From the NCBI GenBank assembly GCA_033675545.1, contig JAWDGP010000029.1, positions 870,001 to 934,000 on the forward strand: a stretch of DNA of 64,000 nucleotides. Reading direction: 5' to 3'. Shown in pieces: positions 28,091 to 43,092 of this stretch. Origin of the DNA: Elysia crispata (taxonomy: Eukaryota > Mollusca > Gastropoda > Plakobranchidae). Every line of letters begins with the position of its first letter. Position 1 is the stretch's first letter. The position numbers and the translations under genes were made by a program. The notes below the pieces were generated by a model. It made no database searches and was not told the origin of the DNA. It saw only the letters and a program-made list of their open reading frames with translations.

Positions 28091-28580
28091 CCTATTTCCT
28101 CTTTTGTTTCTCTTCCTATAACTCCTTGCAATTTTTTTTTATTTTCTTAGCAAGCCTAATTGCTCAGTCCTTATTTTTGTTAGTTCCTAAAATAAAAAGA
28201 CTCTCTAGCTTTCAATTGAAAACATGTGTTGTTACAGATATATGCAGCAAACTTTGGAACATACGAGCCATTTGTATTGGCTTAGAAGCAACACGAAGTT
28301 GATTTTTTTATTTATATTTCCGACAGATTTATTATGCCTTCTCTAACAAAATTTTCAATCAACATTGTAATTAATTTATACTGTCGGGGCTATATTCATT
28401 TTATGATTGTACCTCGAATTCGCTGATATAACTGCTTTAGATCAGATCATTTCATAACATAATAGTCTATATCATGCTATATTATTGTTTTTCTTGCTTT
28501 CACAGTTATGGCTGTGTTATTTTTGTTTTTTAATATCATCGCTGTCTCATTATAAAACTACAACTAATTGAACTAGCACT

Positions 28581-28626
28581 ACAACTACTACTACTACTTT
28601 TACTACCACTACTACTACTGCGACTA

Positions 28627-28705
<79 letters not shown>

Positions 28706-28745
28706 GCTACTACTACTACTGCTGCTGCTGCTGCTACTACTACTG

Positions 28746-28791
<46 letters not shown>

Positions 28792-28901
28792 TGCTGCTGC
28801 TGTTGCTGCTACTACTACCACTACTACTACCACTGCTGCTGCTGCTGCTGCTACTACTACTACTACTACTCCTCCTACCACTGCTGCTGCTACTGCTAGT
28901 C

Positions 28902-28935
<34 letters not shown>

Positions 28936-28967
28936 AACCACTACTACTACTACTATTACTACTGCTG

Positions 28968-29046
<79 letters not shown>

Positions 29047-29050
29047 TATC
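28581..29050. repeat. (ACT)n/(GCT)n compound triplet array
   Basis: About 470 bases of ACT units broken by blocks of GCT and a few ACC, CCT and TCT variants. The minus strand stays open for 173 codons of Val and Ala only. The ordered GCT islands inside ACT tracts suggest repeated point changes spread by slippage. Confidence 0.95.
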
Positions 29051-29562
29051 ACTTTTAATAATACTGTGATGATGATGGTGATGCTGCTATTCGGTCTTTG
29101 ACTGTTAAATTTACCGGTACAAAAATTTTTGCTACCAGATTTCAATCTATTTCAATGTGACTGTAAAGACAGAATATTTTGGAAATGTTTTGTGTTGCAG
29201 GTCTGTTAAGAAAAAGCAAAAATCATCCTTCAATACGTGGTAATTTTACGCCTGTTAAAACCAATTGGTTAGATCTTTCAAAGTGTGTTTTCTTTGTCAT
29301 TTTCTTTTAAATCTACTTGTGACCTCTACTTCCCTCCTCCTAGAATTTATCGGATATGACAACAAATGTGAACTGAATTTTTCCCAAACTTACAATGGCT
29401 TTACACTTTGTTTGGTTTTGTGTTTTACCTCATTATGTTCCTCTTTTTTCTTTCTGTTTCATAAGAACCACGACGTCGGTAAAAGTGTTGTTAATAAGGG
29501 TTTTCTTGTCAGACTTGTCGTAGCTTTATCGGTGCTGGACGACAGGGAAGGTTTCACCAACA

Positions 29563-29925
29563 ATGCTGGGTACCACCGGATGTTCCCTTGGCTTAAGCCG
29601 TTCGAGTCCACATCGACAGTGGCTAGTGAAAGGGGCAGCCATCCTCTTCGTGATCCTCGGGCTACTCTGTTCGGTATCGGCTCAGTATGAGCAGCAGTCT
29701 TCTGACGCGGCCGAACCAGGGACGGCTTCACCCAAAAAGTTGGAGGACACGGTAGTGACAGAAATGCTGCGAATTGTAGACAACAAATTTGACACATTGG
29801 CTACAAGGATTACGTCTCTTGAACGGGCGGTGTCCAATCTCCAATTCTTTTCTATTCGGCAGTTCAGAGGGGTGGGTGGAGCTCTTCAGGAAGTGACCAA
29901 AGGAATGGAGTCTCTCAGTGGCCAG
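29563..29925 (+). CDS. coiled-coil SRCR protein, exon 1 (signal peptide/anchor and stalk start)
   Basis: First coding exon of a seven-exon gene (29563-29925, 32786-33055, 33514-34338, 34773-35322, 40571-40870, 44206-44279, 45976-46224) predicting 876 residues. The start ATG at 29563 (MLGTTGCSLG) precedes a hydrophobic stretch (about residues 23-41, ending GLLCSVSA) that may be a cleaved signal peptide or, because of its 22-residue basic lead, a type II anchor. Residues from about 60 (KLEDTVVTEMLRIVDNKFD) have heptad-like hydrophobic spacing, suggesting a coiled coil. The exon ends in phase 0 at CAG|GTAAGC. The architecture (N-terminal hydrophobic segment, long stalk, C-terminal SRCR) recalls class A scavenger receptors, but without a collagen segment. 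A role in pathogen or debris recognition is inference from the family. Confidence 0.75.
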
Positions 29926-32785
<2,860 letters not shown>

Positions 32786-33055
32786 GTAGGGAAACTTGAG
32801 GTAGATGGTCGAGGGCTGAAAATCAACTCCAGACTGCTGAATCGAGAGGTCAGTGAGCTCAAGAGAATGACGTCTGCCATCTCCAACAAGCTGGTTTTTA
32901 GCGTGACGGAAGTAAACAGCAACATCGAAAAACAGGGCCGGTTTACCAGGACCAACTTGCAGGATGCGCTGATCAAACTCAAACAGGACTCGACGGAGGA
33001 ACTCCAAAAAACTCTCAATGAGACAATGCTACCACAGAAGAAAACCGAAGTAAAT
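32786..33055 (+). CDS. coiled-coil SRCR protein, exon 2 (stalk)
   Basis: Ninety codons between TCCAG and AAT|GTAAGC, phase 0 to phase 0. The sequence (VGKLEVDGRGLKINSRLL ... NLQDALIKLKQDSTEELQK) is charged, helical and lacks cysteine and proline-rich parts, as expected of a coiled-coil stalk. NET near its end is a possible N-glycosylation site. Confidence 0.75.
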
Positions 33056-33513
33056 GTAAGCATGTATTAGTCGATTGAATCTCTCAAATGATTAACACAT
33101 AGCTCCCTTTAAAGGTAAAACTCCACAAACATCAATGATTACCTAACGCATCAGAAAGGCGGTGCTATCTATGGGAAATACTTTCAAAGTCTTGGGGGGG
33201 GGGGGGGGGTTGTTTGTTTGTTTTTGCTTATTTTTCATGTTATGTGAAATGAACTTTGTTTTATATTTACCTAAACGTTTCATATAATAATTTGAGCTTT
33301 AAAAAAATCTAGCTAGAAATTACAGTTTCATTTTTTTTTTAATCTTGATAAGTATAAAAAAAAAACTTACAGCTTACCTAAATTAACCAAAAAAAGAGTA
33401 AAATGAAGTTTAAAATATCCACATCTGAAAAGATGTATTCTGTAATGACAAGTTCTTTATTTTCGGGACATTTAAAACCGTTTTGCCTGGAATCACTGTT
33501 TTTGTACCACTAG

Positions 33514-34338
33514 AATGGGCCGATAAATTGCAGTATGGATTTAGCACCTCTGCGCGGACACTTCGACCGCAGGTTAACTCAGCTCAAGCGTGATGTCTAT
33601 ACAGGCGTATCGACCCAACTCAGAGCACATAGATCGAAGACAACGGCGAAGTGTGACGAAATTTTAAGCCAGTATCAAGCAGAAACTCTCCGCAAGCTAC
33701 AGAATATGGAAGTCAGACAAGCGGTTGTTGACATCGATAAGAATAGTTCTTTTCAGGTTCCTATCTCTCCCAAAAAGAAAACAAAATACGATGCGAAAAA
33801 AGCCAAGCAAAGCACAACTGCCGATGTGACCCCACGAAGGCTCGTGGATATTGTGAGCGGTCAGCCCAGTAGACCAGTCGGAGGGCCAGAGCAATCACAG
33901 CCGGTCTCAAGGACGAATAATTCCCAATTCAGCTCTGATCTAGCTTTGCAGAACGAGAACGATATAATGGTCATGGAGGCGCTGACCAACATGACCACCA
34001 GTGTCCAGCAAGCCTTGAGCTATTTCAAGAATACTGCACACATACTGGAGGTCATTCTCTCCAACACAGACATGCTTGTCGATGCCAAAACGTCCAAAGA
34101 GCCAAGAACAGGAGCTTTGCCATTCCAGGGTCGAGAGCGAATTAGATTTCTCAAGCAACCTTTTTCTGACAGCTCTGATGGTGTCCAGGAGAGCCGCGCC
34201 TTTCCAAGGAGTCGTATCTCACTCAGTCGAACTGATGGTGTGTCAGTTTCTGAACAAGAAAATAGTAACTGCGGTGTTTCAGGTGAACTGGTCAAAACTC
34301 TAACGGGCCTTGCAAAGAACGGCAGTCAGCTGTTAGAG
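33514..34338 (+). CDS. coiled-coil SRCR protein, exon 3 (stalk)
   Basis: 275 codons, phase 0 to phase 0. The acceptor CCACTAG before 33514 is chosen because it keeps phase 0 with exon 2; the nearer CAG at 33531-33533 would shift the frame. The exon contains two helical parts (LRGHFDRRLTQLKRDVYTGV; then about 33955-34060, LQNENDIMVMEALTNMTTSV) split by a Lys-, Ser- and Pro-rich low-complexity linker (about residues 85-140 of the exon, KKKTKYDAKKAK). Donor GAG|GTAGGT. No known domain. Confidence 0.75.
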
Positions 34339-34772
34339 GTAGGTGTTGCCTTATTTCTTTAATGTTATTGATCCTGGTCTTTCTTTCTATGTTAAAGCAC
34401 TGTTACAGTTTCTTAGTTTCTAAATCTTATATAATGAAATTATCAAAAGAGGCTATTCTCTATAATTATAATAGGTTATCATTTTCGTGAACATTAAGGG
34501 GGGGTTTATAATGTAATTTTAATCCTATCATTTTTTTTTTCTTTAGTTGAGAATTTAGACGAAGGTGTGTGGTAAGTTTCGCGGCATTTTTGAAAGATGA
34601 ATAACTCATTATTGTCGCATTTTAAGCCAATCCTCTGAAAAAAAGAATTAAAGTTCAACTATTATCTGCTATGAAAAAAAATTGCAGCAAAGTCAAGCAC
34701 ATACAACCAAGCTTCACGTGCACACGTATGTTCTAAATTAGTTCTAATGAACTCACTTCTGTCTGTCTCCAG

Positions 34773-35322
34773 CTTTTGACGGATCTAGCCCAGATGAGTT
34801 CCGTGTCTCTGCTGAGAGCAACCGACAATCTCCAGACCCATGTCTCCAACTTGGGAGGGATTCAGAGTACCTTGGATGCCACTCTTGTGGCACTTTCTGA
34901 AGCCGATATTGGTTCCAATGGGAAGGAGAATATACTTAAAATCTCCAATACAACAGACAAAATCTTCAAGCTTGTGAAAACTGTGTCCTCCAACTCTGGC
35001 TGGCTGCCGCTCATCTTCCACAATGTGAAGCATCAGGACGCCGTCGGGAACAGAACGCTACACTTTGTGTCCCAGAACCATGGACTGCTGCGACGGCTGG
35101 TGCACGCTAGACAAAGGAAACAAGCCTCAACTGTGGAGAGCAACTCCAGTGGAAACCGGATATCCGGAGGCTCAAGGAAAACATTTTCGCCAGACAGTGG
35201 CAGACGCGGGGATTCCAACGAGGAGTTTGCTTTCGACGAAGACTCGTTACAGACCATTTATAGCACAAGTTTGCAACTGCATAGAATTATGCCAGCTTTG
35301 ACCAAACTTTTAGCAGAGCCCG
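34773..35322 (+). CDS. coiled-coil SRCR protein, exon 4 (stalk to SRCR hinge)
   Basis: Acceptor CTGTCTCCAG, donor CCCG|GTAAGT, phase 0 to phase 1. It codes LLTDLAQMSSVSLLRATDNL, more helix, then a Ser/Arg/Gly-rich hinge (about 35115-35220) and a short helix ending MPALTKLLAEP. The phase-1 end matches the phase-1 start of the SRCR exon, the usual modular phase of this domain. Confidence 0.78.
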
Positions 35323-35724
35323 GTAAGTTCATTGATTAGTTAAAGTGAATGTATGATATGTTCCTTTCAAATTTTGTGTTGTGGAGATAATTATTTTGTG
35401 TATGTTTAACGTGAGGCCTCAAAATTATTAGGTGGTTTTTTCGTTTTTTGTTTTTTTTGTTTTCCGGGGGTTTTGTTTTGTCTTTGTTTTATGTTTCTGG
35501 ATAAGTTGTTTTGTTTTAATTTTTGGTCTTTGTTTCAGTTTCGTTTTCATTTTATTTCCGGAAAATGCTAAGGTCCTTGTTTTTCTTTACTTGGGGAAGA
35601 CGTTTCCTGCGTAGGAGAAGCAAAATAGTGAAAGGAGACCAAATGTTAATTCTTGGGGAAATGTAACATAAACAGAGATAACTCAATATGGGTTGGAAGG
35701 TTGTGTCAGCGAGACGCATGGACG

Positions 35725-35730
<6 letters not shown>

Positions 35731-35768
<38 letters not shown>

Positions 35769-35769
35769 T

Positions 35770-35829
<60 letters not shown>

Positions 35830-35830
35830 G
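35731..35830. repeat. (GA)n and (GACA)n compound microsatellite
   Basis: A GA tract (about 35731-35765) is followed by a GACA tract (35783-35830) and imperfect GA/GACA sequence to about 35890. Confidence 0.93.
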
Positions 35831-36364
35831 TCAGAAACAGAGAGAGACCGACAGACAGAGACAAAGAGAAACAGAGAGCAAGGGGGGAGAGAAGGACGAG
35901 GAAGGAAGGTGGGAAGAGAGAAACAGGGAGATTTGGATTTGAGAGGGGGATGGAGAATGTATGTTATGACTGAGTGGCTAAGAGAAAGGGGTTAGAAGAA
36001 GGAAAGAGGGTCAGACAAGCAGAGATAGAGATAAAAGGGAAAAGGTTGTAGATAGAGCACAATTGCACTACTTAACCTGAAGACAAGGAAACACGGGCAT
36101 ACCAGGTTTCGGTCTGCACGTGCGGGCTCACACCAATGATTAATCACATGAGTAGCGCAGGTCTGACAGCCCATCTCATGCTCAACAACTAGTCAGACGC
36201 TACGGCACTTTTACCCTTCAAGAGTGTAAGTTATGCCAACTGCAGCAGCTGATGAAGATGGGAAATATAAAGTATAGGCACCCTAAAATATTGTATGTGT
36301 AGCACATTCCTTCTTAAAAAGATGTAGGGTAAAGCAAGCCTTGTTAACTCATCTTGAGATTGTG

Positions 36365-36605
<241 letters not shown>

Positions 36606-36951
36606 CAATTTAAATTCCCTATTTCAGTTGCTGATTGCATGAGGAAATCTCTATTATTTACATAATCACATCAAGTTTTTATTTGAGAAAATATATAAAT
36701 GATATATCAAAGAGATAGTAGCAATTAATGAGAAAATGAGAGCATAATTTTATGACAAAATTTGATCCAACCAGGTGGGCACAACTATTTAAAACAGTGT
36801 GAGGTATTACGACATTTAGGACGAGAACCTGTGTAGCTTATAACAGTCTCAAAGTGAGGTGGATCTAAGTCACTGAAACATATGGCATACAATGGTTAGG
36901 TACATTAGGTTCACGTTTCCTATGTTTCTCTAAAAAAAACCGTTATGAGGA

Positions 36952-37149
36952 AACGGCGGCTCTCCATTCAGCCATATGTAGGATTGGTTTGGGAGGATTC
37001 AACTCGACCACCCAGTAACGGCGGCTCTCCATTCAGCCATATGTAGGATTGGTTTGGGAGGATTCAACTCGACCACCCAGTAACGGCGGCTCTCCATTCA
37101 GCCATATGTAGGATTGGTTTGGGAGGATTCAACTCGACCACCCAGTAAC
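36952..37149. repeat. 65-bp exact tandem triplication
   Basis: Three copies, starting 36952, 37017 and 37082, each AACGGCGGCTCTCCATTCAG followed by CCATATGTAGGATTGG and on. No mismatch is visible, so the event is recent or an assembly duplication. Confidence 0.95.
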
Positions 37150-38390
37150 GAATCGAGCAATCGGCATCTTATTTGCCAGCGAAACGCACAACAGACTTTT
37201 TTGGTGTCCTTTAAAGAACGATTGCGGTTTTTTCAGGGTCTTAAAATCTGCCTATTTATCATTATATATATATTGGACTTAAGGATTCTACGGCCATTGT
37301 TTGAGTCTGCCTCGATCCAGCCACTCTCAGATTTGATTACATCATAACGAGGGTCATGTAAGTGCTTCACCGAAAATCAGATCATCTGAGCTGAATTTGA
37401 ATAACTTGTTCAGTTTGCTGAAATCGAAGAAATTTAATTATTTTGGTCACGGTTTTTCTTTTCTTTTTTTCTTTCCTTTTTTCTAAATTGTACATGATCA
37501 TCATTTTTTTTAATAATCTAAGTGAGAGCATTTTTTAATACAATGTACGCACAGAAGGAACAATGCACAATTTTCCTGTAGAGACACACGCAAACATAGA
37601 CAAAGGCAGAGGGAGAAGAGACAGCAGTGATAATAATAGTAGTTGTAGCGGGAAGGGCAAAATGAGAAAGGAGGTGAAGTATTCTTTCCATCACAACCTT
37701 AAAATGGGTATTCTTTAGTTTTTCGACTCACTTTTGTAGCCGTCAATCTTAGTGGCTTTAGAGTTCTGTGTGATTCATATTAAGGCGCTTGACTTCTGTA
37801 CTTGAGAGAAATGATGAATCTAGGTCTAAATGCAGAGACACTTGCTGTCTCCAAAAGGGCAATGCGGTCAGGAATGTTAATATGAGAGGTCATCTTGCTT
37901 CTTAAAGATATGTCGCAGCTCACGATCTTTCTGAATATAGACGGGCTATAGGAAACGCAGTGGAATTAGAATGAGAACAACATTAAAATTACATCGGCTT
38001 TTCTTATTAAGTATGTGCGCTCTTTAATTTTTTTTTAAAGGAAGCAATGATGGTCTCTTTTATGACATTTATGCGGAACAAAATCATATTGTGTTAAATG
38101 CAATCATTTATATTAGCCACCCCGAGGTCTCTTTGATTTTGGTGTTAAGCTAGTTCAAACATAATATTTTAAAGTAATTATGACGTATGTTTGTCTAATG
38201 AACTTTACTGATAACACTTCGTATATTTTGATGATCATTAAATTAAATGGCTCAAATATAATTTGATACTATGAAAAAACTATAACGGCAAAGTTGCCCA
38301 CATAACTTGTGCTGATTTGACAGCGCAGTTTTCAGTATGGTTGATATTAATGAGACACAGCGTGAAGGGCTGGGTGAGAAGAGGAGTAAT

Positions 38391-38735
38391 GTTCACCAAT
38401 ATAACATAGTATTTATAACATTTCAGAGATACAAATGTTCAGCAATATAACATAGTATTTATAACATTTCAGAGATACAAATGTTCACCAATATAACATA
38501 GTATTTATAACATTTCAGAGATACAAATGTTCACCAATATAACATAGTATTTATAACATTTCAGAGATACAAATGTTCACCAATATAACTTAGTATTTAT
38601 AACATTTCAGAGATACAAATGTTCACCAATGTAACATAGTATTTATAACATTGCAGAGATAAAAATGTTCACCAATATAATATAGTGTTTATAACATTGC
38701 AGAGATACAAATGTTCACCAATATAACATAGTATA
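38391..38735. repeat. 46-bp tandem repeat, about 7.5 copies
   Basis: Units with GTTCACCAATATAACATAGT, ATTTATAACATTTCAGAGAT and ACAAAT. A few substitutions gather in the last two units. Confidence 0.95.
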
Positions 38736-39799
38736 ACATAGTTCAACAAAAATGTAACAACATATCAAGTCAAGAAAGGCTTTGCTGTATCTTTAAGAAA
38801 GTGCATCGTAACAGCTCTGAAGTCTTGTCTCCTTTCCTTTCACTTTCTCTTAGCCTTTATTTTTATTATTCGATGGAAAAAAAAAGTGGGGGGGGGGGTG
38901 TTGAGGGTATCTAGGAATTTGAATGTTTTGAATGTACCACGTGCAGTTTTTTGTTGGTGTCTGCTGTGTTGCTGTCTATCCTGTCTCTTACGGATAACAA
39001 GAGTCTGTGGCTGTTTTTAATTTCTCTTTAAGTTTTCAAGCTGTATCAGCCTCGCTAACCCAATGGCATAGTTAACATATGTTTCTCATTTCTTATGATG
39101 CTGGCTTATTTTAACCTGTTTTTCCTCGCTGGAAATAACAGCATCAGTGAGTGTAAGAGTAACTTTCATCAGGCGTCAAACTTTTTTCACACCCATCAAT
39201 GTTTATCTCATATCACATTAAGGATAAAAATCTCATGGCTTACCAGACGCTTTTTATTTAAATTTTGTTAAAAGTAACAACATGGGTTGTGTCTACTTTC
39301 TTTTATCTGTTTGTAACAAATTTAAGAAATAGGTTAAGACGGACGTCCTTAACCCTGGTTTTAAAATAAAACTCAAGTATTTAGCCTGCTTTGCTGGGTT
39401 CTTAACGGCATTTTAGCAGAGACACTATGTCTAAAAACGTCTTGAAGATTCATTCGTGATTGTCTACTCAAAGAAAGAATATGTTTACTTCAAGGGTTAA
39501 TCGGAAATAGATTTTCCAGTCCTTCGTTTTGGCGTTTATAAAATTATGCTCAAAACAAAAATACGTTTGCCCTCTTCAGTCATTTTCAAATTAAGAGCGT
39601 CATGTATAAACTTGGATTTTACTGTTATTTCAAATACTTAGTAGAATAAAAATGTCATGTCGTCATAATCAAAAATAAAGTTTCCTCAGTTTTGAATATA
39701 TTAAACCTTCTCCTCATTTACACAGCCGTGACAGAGGATTTGTTGAAAATAATAAGCTATAAAGTCAAAGCAACAAAAACATCACGCCTGGCACGTGAC

Positions 39800-39925
<126 letters not shown>

Positions 39926-40570
39926 CTACTGTCGCCATCTGTGGATCCTAAAAGACGTAATCGTTTGTCCTCCGACTAGCATGTAAGACCGTGCTATGAT
40001 CAACAGTTAGTTCACTGAAACACGTCTCCATTTTTGTATTACTTAAATTTTTTTAATTATTTTTTCATAAATAACTAACGTTCGATGTAAGGTACCGTAG
40101 ATGTTTTTGTATTTGTTGTTTTTGTTTTGTTTTGTTTTGTTTTATTTTATTTCAGTGGTTACTAATGAGATCTGGAGTCAGGTGCACTTTTTCAATCTCG
40201 TTAATTCCTCTTCAAGTTCAACCGATGGTTTATTTGACTAAACCGCTTAAGTGCAGCAAGCTGAAAATTTTAATCGCTTGTTAGTTTTGCAAATAATGTT
40301 GTTTTTTCCATGTCTCGTTCTGCCCAAATTTCTGGTACAGTGAGATAGAGCAATTCTAAGGGCTTTTATTTTAATGTGGATGTGACCTCCATAGACAGTG
40401 TAACATTAACAGATTGCACTTAAACCATTAATATATTAGACCTTATTACTTAAATATCACAGCAGCGTCGTTCTATACATGCTATGACAGAAAATTTGTC
40501 CACTATGAATTTGATGAAAAACTTACCGGTATTTGTTTGTTTTTTGTTGTGTTTTCTTACCAATTCACAG

Positions 40571-40870
40571 ATCCTTTATTCACAATTGTGGAAGGCGGGC
40601 GGCCAGATCGGGGTCGTGTTGAGATTTACCACAAAGGACAGTGGGGCGCAATCTGTCACCGCGATATCAGTCATGAGGAAGCAGACTTGATCTGCCGCCA
40701 TCTTGGATTCCAGGGCGGGATCTCTGCAGGGGCGGGACATTTCGGAGCGGGGGCGGGGGTGTCTTGGCACTTCAACGCCTCTTGTTTGAGCAGCTCACAA
40801 TGTGCGATAGTCAGCCATGACACAACCGCGGCACCGTGTAGTCATGATCGTGATGCTGGTGTCATATGTG
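40571..40870 (+). CDS. coiled-coil SRCR protein, exon 5 (SRCR domain 1)
   Basis: One whole SRCR domain in a single phase 1-1 exon, acceptor CCAATTCACAG, donor TGTG|GTAACT. Hallmarks are GRVEIYHKGQWGAIC near the start, EADLICRHLGFQGG in the middle and DAGVIC at the end. Six cysteines are present, matching the group A pattern. NAS is a possible glycosylation site. An in-frame TAG lies just after the donor, so the domain would be terminal if that intron were retained, giving a one-SRCR protein. Confidence 0.9.
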
Positions 40871-41119
40871 GTAACTAGCTGTGACTCTTTGTCATTTTGA
40901 TTCGTTATCATTATATTTATATAATAATGTTAGGTAAAGTCATATTCATTATCTTATCTGAATAATCTAACAAGGAATCCACGGTTCTTTAATCTTAATT
41001 TTCTCCCTCATTGTGACTCTTTGGTTTCTCATTAGTCGAATTAGAGATTCGACTGAATACTAATCATGGTGTTTCATCTTTCAGTGTGATTGATATTTTT
41101 AGCATTTTTTGTAATTTCT

Positions 41120-41332
41120 TTTATTATATTTTTAGATTTGTGCTTAAAATATGACTTTGCAGAATAGTAATGATTCAGACAGAGCTTGGATATAAACGGA
41201 CAAGATGGTTGAAAACTCAAAGCGACCTTTTCCCCGATCTTTCCAATGATAAATATCATCCACTTCACTTTCAATAGTTAAGAGTTCTTCTCATACGGAC
41301 TTGCCAGATTGGCATTTGGAAACAATACAACA
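41120..41332 (-). repeat. 3' LTR of the Ty3/Gypsy element
   Basis: Shares long blocks with 42885-43092, such as AAAATATGACTTTGCA, CTTGGATATAAACGGACAAG and AATGATAAATATCATCC. The minus-strand start is TGTTGTATTG next to the purine tract. The outer boundary is uncertain by about 10 bases. Confidence 0.75.
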
Positions 41333-41450
41333 TCTCCCCGCACAAAAAGGGTTGTCCCATTAAATGGATCGCTTGTTTAAGAATATAAATCAATTAATAA
41401 TTAAAGAGTATGGGTATGTCAAGTCTTAAAGAGGATATCAGTCTAAAGAT

Positions 41451-42107
41451 TTAGTCTATTAGGCCGCTCTCTTGAACGTTGAGACTGCCTGTTTGGACAG
41501 CTGGGAGACATCTGTTGCTTCCAGTTGCTGCGATGATGGTGGATGCAACTGCGACATCCTCAGCAGGTTGACTGGTGAAATTCCCACAGCTTGATTCTTC
41601 GGGAAGTTCTCCGGGGTCTGCGTTGTCATCACATCTGCTGAATCGCGGCCTCACCTGCTCGATGTGTCGCCTCCACGTTGGCCCTGATGGAAAGACTTTA
41701 ACTTTGCAGGATCGAGTACCAAACACTTTGTTGATAACTGCTGGTACCCATTTCGGAGATTTCTCAGACTTGGTGCTGAACACTTTAGCATAGCACGGAT
41801 CTCCAACTCTGAACTTAAAAGAATCCAGTGTTTGTTCCGAAATATTCACCTTCTTTGATTCTTTATAAAGCATTATGTGTGGAACTGATGGTTTGAGAAC
41901 GTCGATCTTTGTTCGGATTTGACGACCGTTGAGGAGTTCACTCGGAGTTAATCCACTCGGCAAAGGAGTTCGCTGAAACTGCATCAGGAATTACTGGAGT
42001 GCAGCTTTGGGTGGCAATGAAGACTTCTTCAAGGAGTTCTTGAAGCTTTGTCCCATCCTCTCTGCTGCTCCATTTGTAGCTGGATGATATGGTGCTTCAG
42101 TGAGATG
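41451..42107 (-). pseudogene. Ty3/Gypsy integrase C-terminal fragment
   Basis: On the minus strand the fragment starts within the end of the integrase catalytic core (YHPATNGAAER, holding the last acidic residue of the DDE triad). It runs through a PSGLTPSELLNGRQIRT motif and a C-terminal region (WRRHIEQVRPR) typical of Ty3/Gypsy integrases. A TAA (41991-41993) interrupts the frame, and it ends at 41451. It overlaps the last bases of gag in another frame, which marks the deletion join at about 42097-42125. Confidence 0.8.
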
Positions 42108-42688
42108 TATGATGGCCCTCTCTGAGGGGCATTTTTTCTGCTTTAAAGAGTGCCTTAAAAACAACTTCGTTGCGTATACAACACATGAATCTCAGTGCTT
42201 CATTCAGATGGTTAGAGGCTGACGGAAAATCGCAAGTGACTGCATCTTGTCTTGTGCGTTCAGCAAGTTCTTGAATAGTCTCACCTTTCTGAAGGCTGTT
42301 TCCTGTCCAGCACTTATAGTTTACCAGGAATCGTTTTGGATGAAATTGATCCATTATGAAATTTTCAATTTCCGAAAGGGTTAACTGATTCACGTCTTTA
42401 GGTGTGGGCATCTGTGAGGCTAGATTGCATATGATTTTGTAGTTAACAGGAGACTGAGATGTAAGAAAAAATCGTGCTTGTTTCTCTTCTGATACAGAAT
42501 GTGAAGAGACGAAACTTTGAAATCCAGCAAAATAGTCTGTGCTTAGTTTTATTGAAGGGTTAAACTCTGAAAACTTTGGTTGTTGAACGTGAAGTTTTTC
42601 GCCTCTGTTGGCTAAAGCCTCAATCAATATTTGTATTTGCTGATTGTAAGTTTGTTGCTTTGATTTGTGTTTGGACGTCTTCAGACAT
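42097..42688 (-). pseudogene. Ty3/Gypsy gag fragment
   Basis: The open frame 42627-42097 has retroelement gag capsid character (FAGFQSFVSSHSVSEEKQAR; FLTSQSPVNYKIICNL; ENFIMDQFHPKRF; ELAERTRQDAVTCDF). It is cut short before any zinc knuckle. A likelier ATG at 42686-42688 starts a frame that agrees after a one-base shift near 42655, so gag also carries a frameshift. Confidence 0.75.
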
Positions 42689-42884
42689 TTTTCTGTGATG
42701 GTTGTAACGAGACTCTAGATCTAGAATTTATTTCTTGCTGCCGATGCACGATTTATCTAAGTTTCTGATCATCTAGGGTTTTAATACGGCCGTGCCCTAA
42801 GCCTTTGGTAGAAGATATTTCCGGAGGTTTTCAAAGTCTAGTCTAGATCCCTAGATCTAAATTCCCCATCCTCGTCGTCAATTT

Positions 42885-43092
42885 TGTTATGATTTTAGAT
42901 TTGTCTTCAAAATATGACTTTGCAAAATAGTAATTATGATCCAGACAGACTTGGATATAAACGGACAAGACGGTTGAAAACCAAAACAACTAATTTTTTT
43001 CCCGATCTGCCAATGATAAATATCATCCCACTTCACTTGAAAGTGAAGAAAGAGCTCCTCTCATACAGACTTGCGAGATTGCCATTTGTTGC
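42885..43092 (-). repeat. 5' LTR of the Ty3/Gypsy element
   Basis: Counterpart of 41120-41332. The U3 end (higher coordinate) is diverged, so its exact border and any target-site duplication cannot be read. Confidence 0.7.

Larger units (their letters stand above)
26633..29562. other. upstream region of the SRCR gene, no certain coding exon
   Basis: Holds two long triplet arrays (listed) and a GC-richer block at about 27480-27895. That block ends in a good donor (GAGGAGG|GTAAGG, about 27889) and could be a 5' UTR exon of the SRCR gene, spliced to an acceptor such as CTTGTCAG at 29505-29512. Its open frames of 72-75 codons show no family. Confidence 0.4.
41120..43092 (-). mobile_element. internally deleted Ty3/Gypsy LTR retrotransposon
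   Basis: Two similar direct repeats of about 210 bases (41120-41332 and 42885-43092) bracket a minus-strand gag (42097-42688) and an integrase C-terminus (41451-42107). Protease, reverse transcriptase, RNase H and the integrase N-terminus are missing; gag runs straight into the end of the integrase core. A purine-rich tract (GCGGGGAGA on the minus strand, 41333-41341) abuts the 3' LTR start TGTTGTATTG. A 5' leader rich in TCTAGATC-like words (about 42690-42884) separates the 5' LTR from gag. The LTRs differ by many changes, so the insertion is old. It lies antisense in SRCR intron 5 and cannot move by itself. Confidence 0.85.

Noticed and set aside
28624..29145. 173-codon Val/Ala minus-strand frame
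   Set aside because: Pure product of the ACT/GCT array.
29265..29690. 141-codon plus-strand frame starting MVRSFKVCFLC
   Set aside because: It overlaps the SRCR first exon in another frame; the SRCR frame has the signal peptide, the donor and phase continuity.
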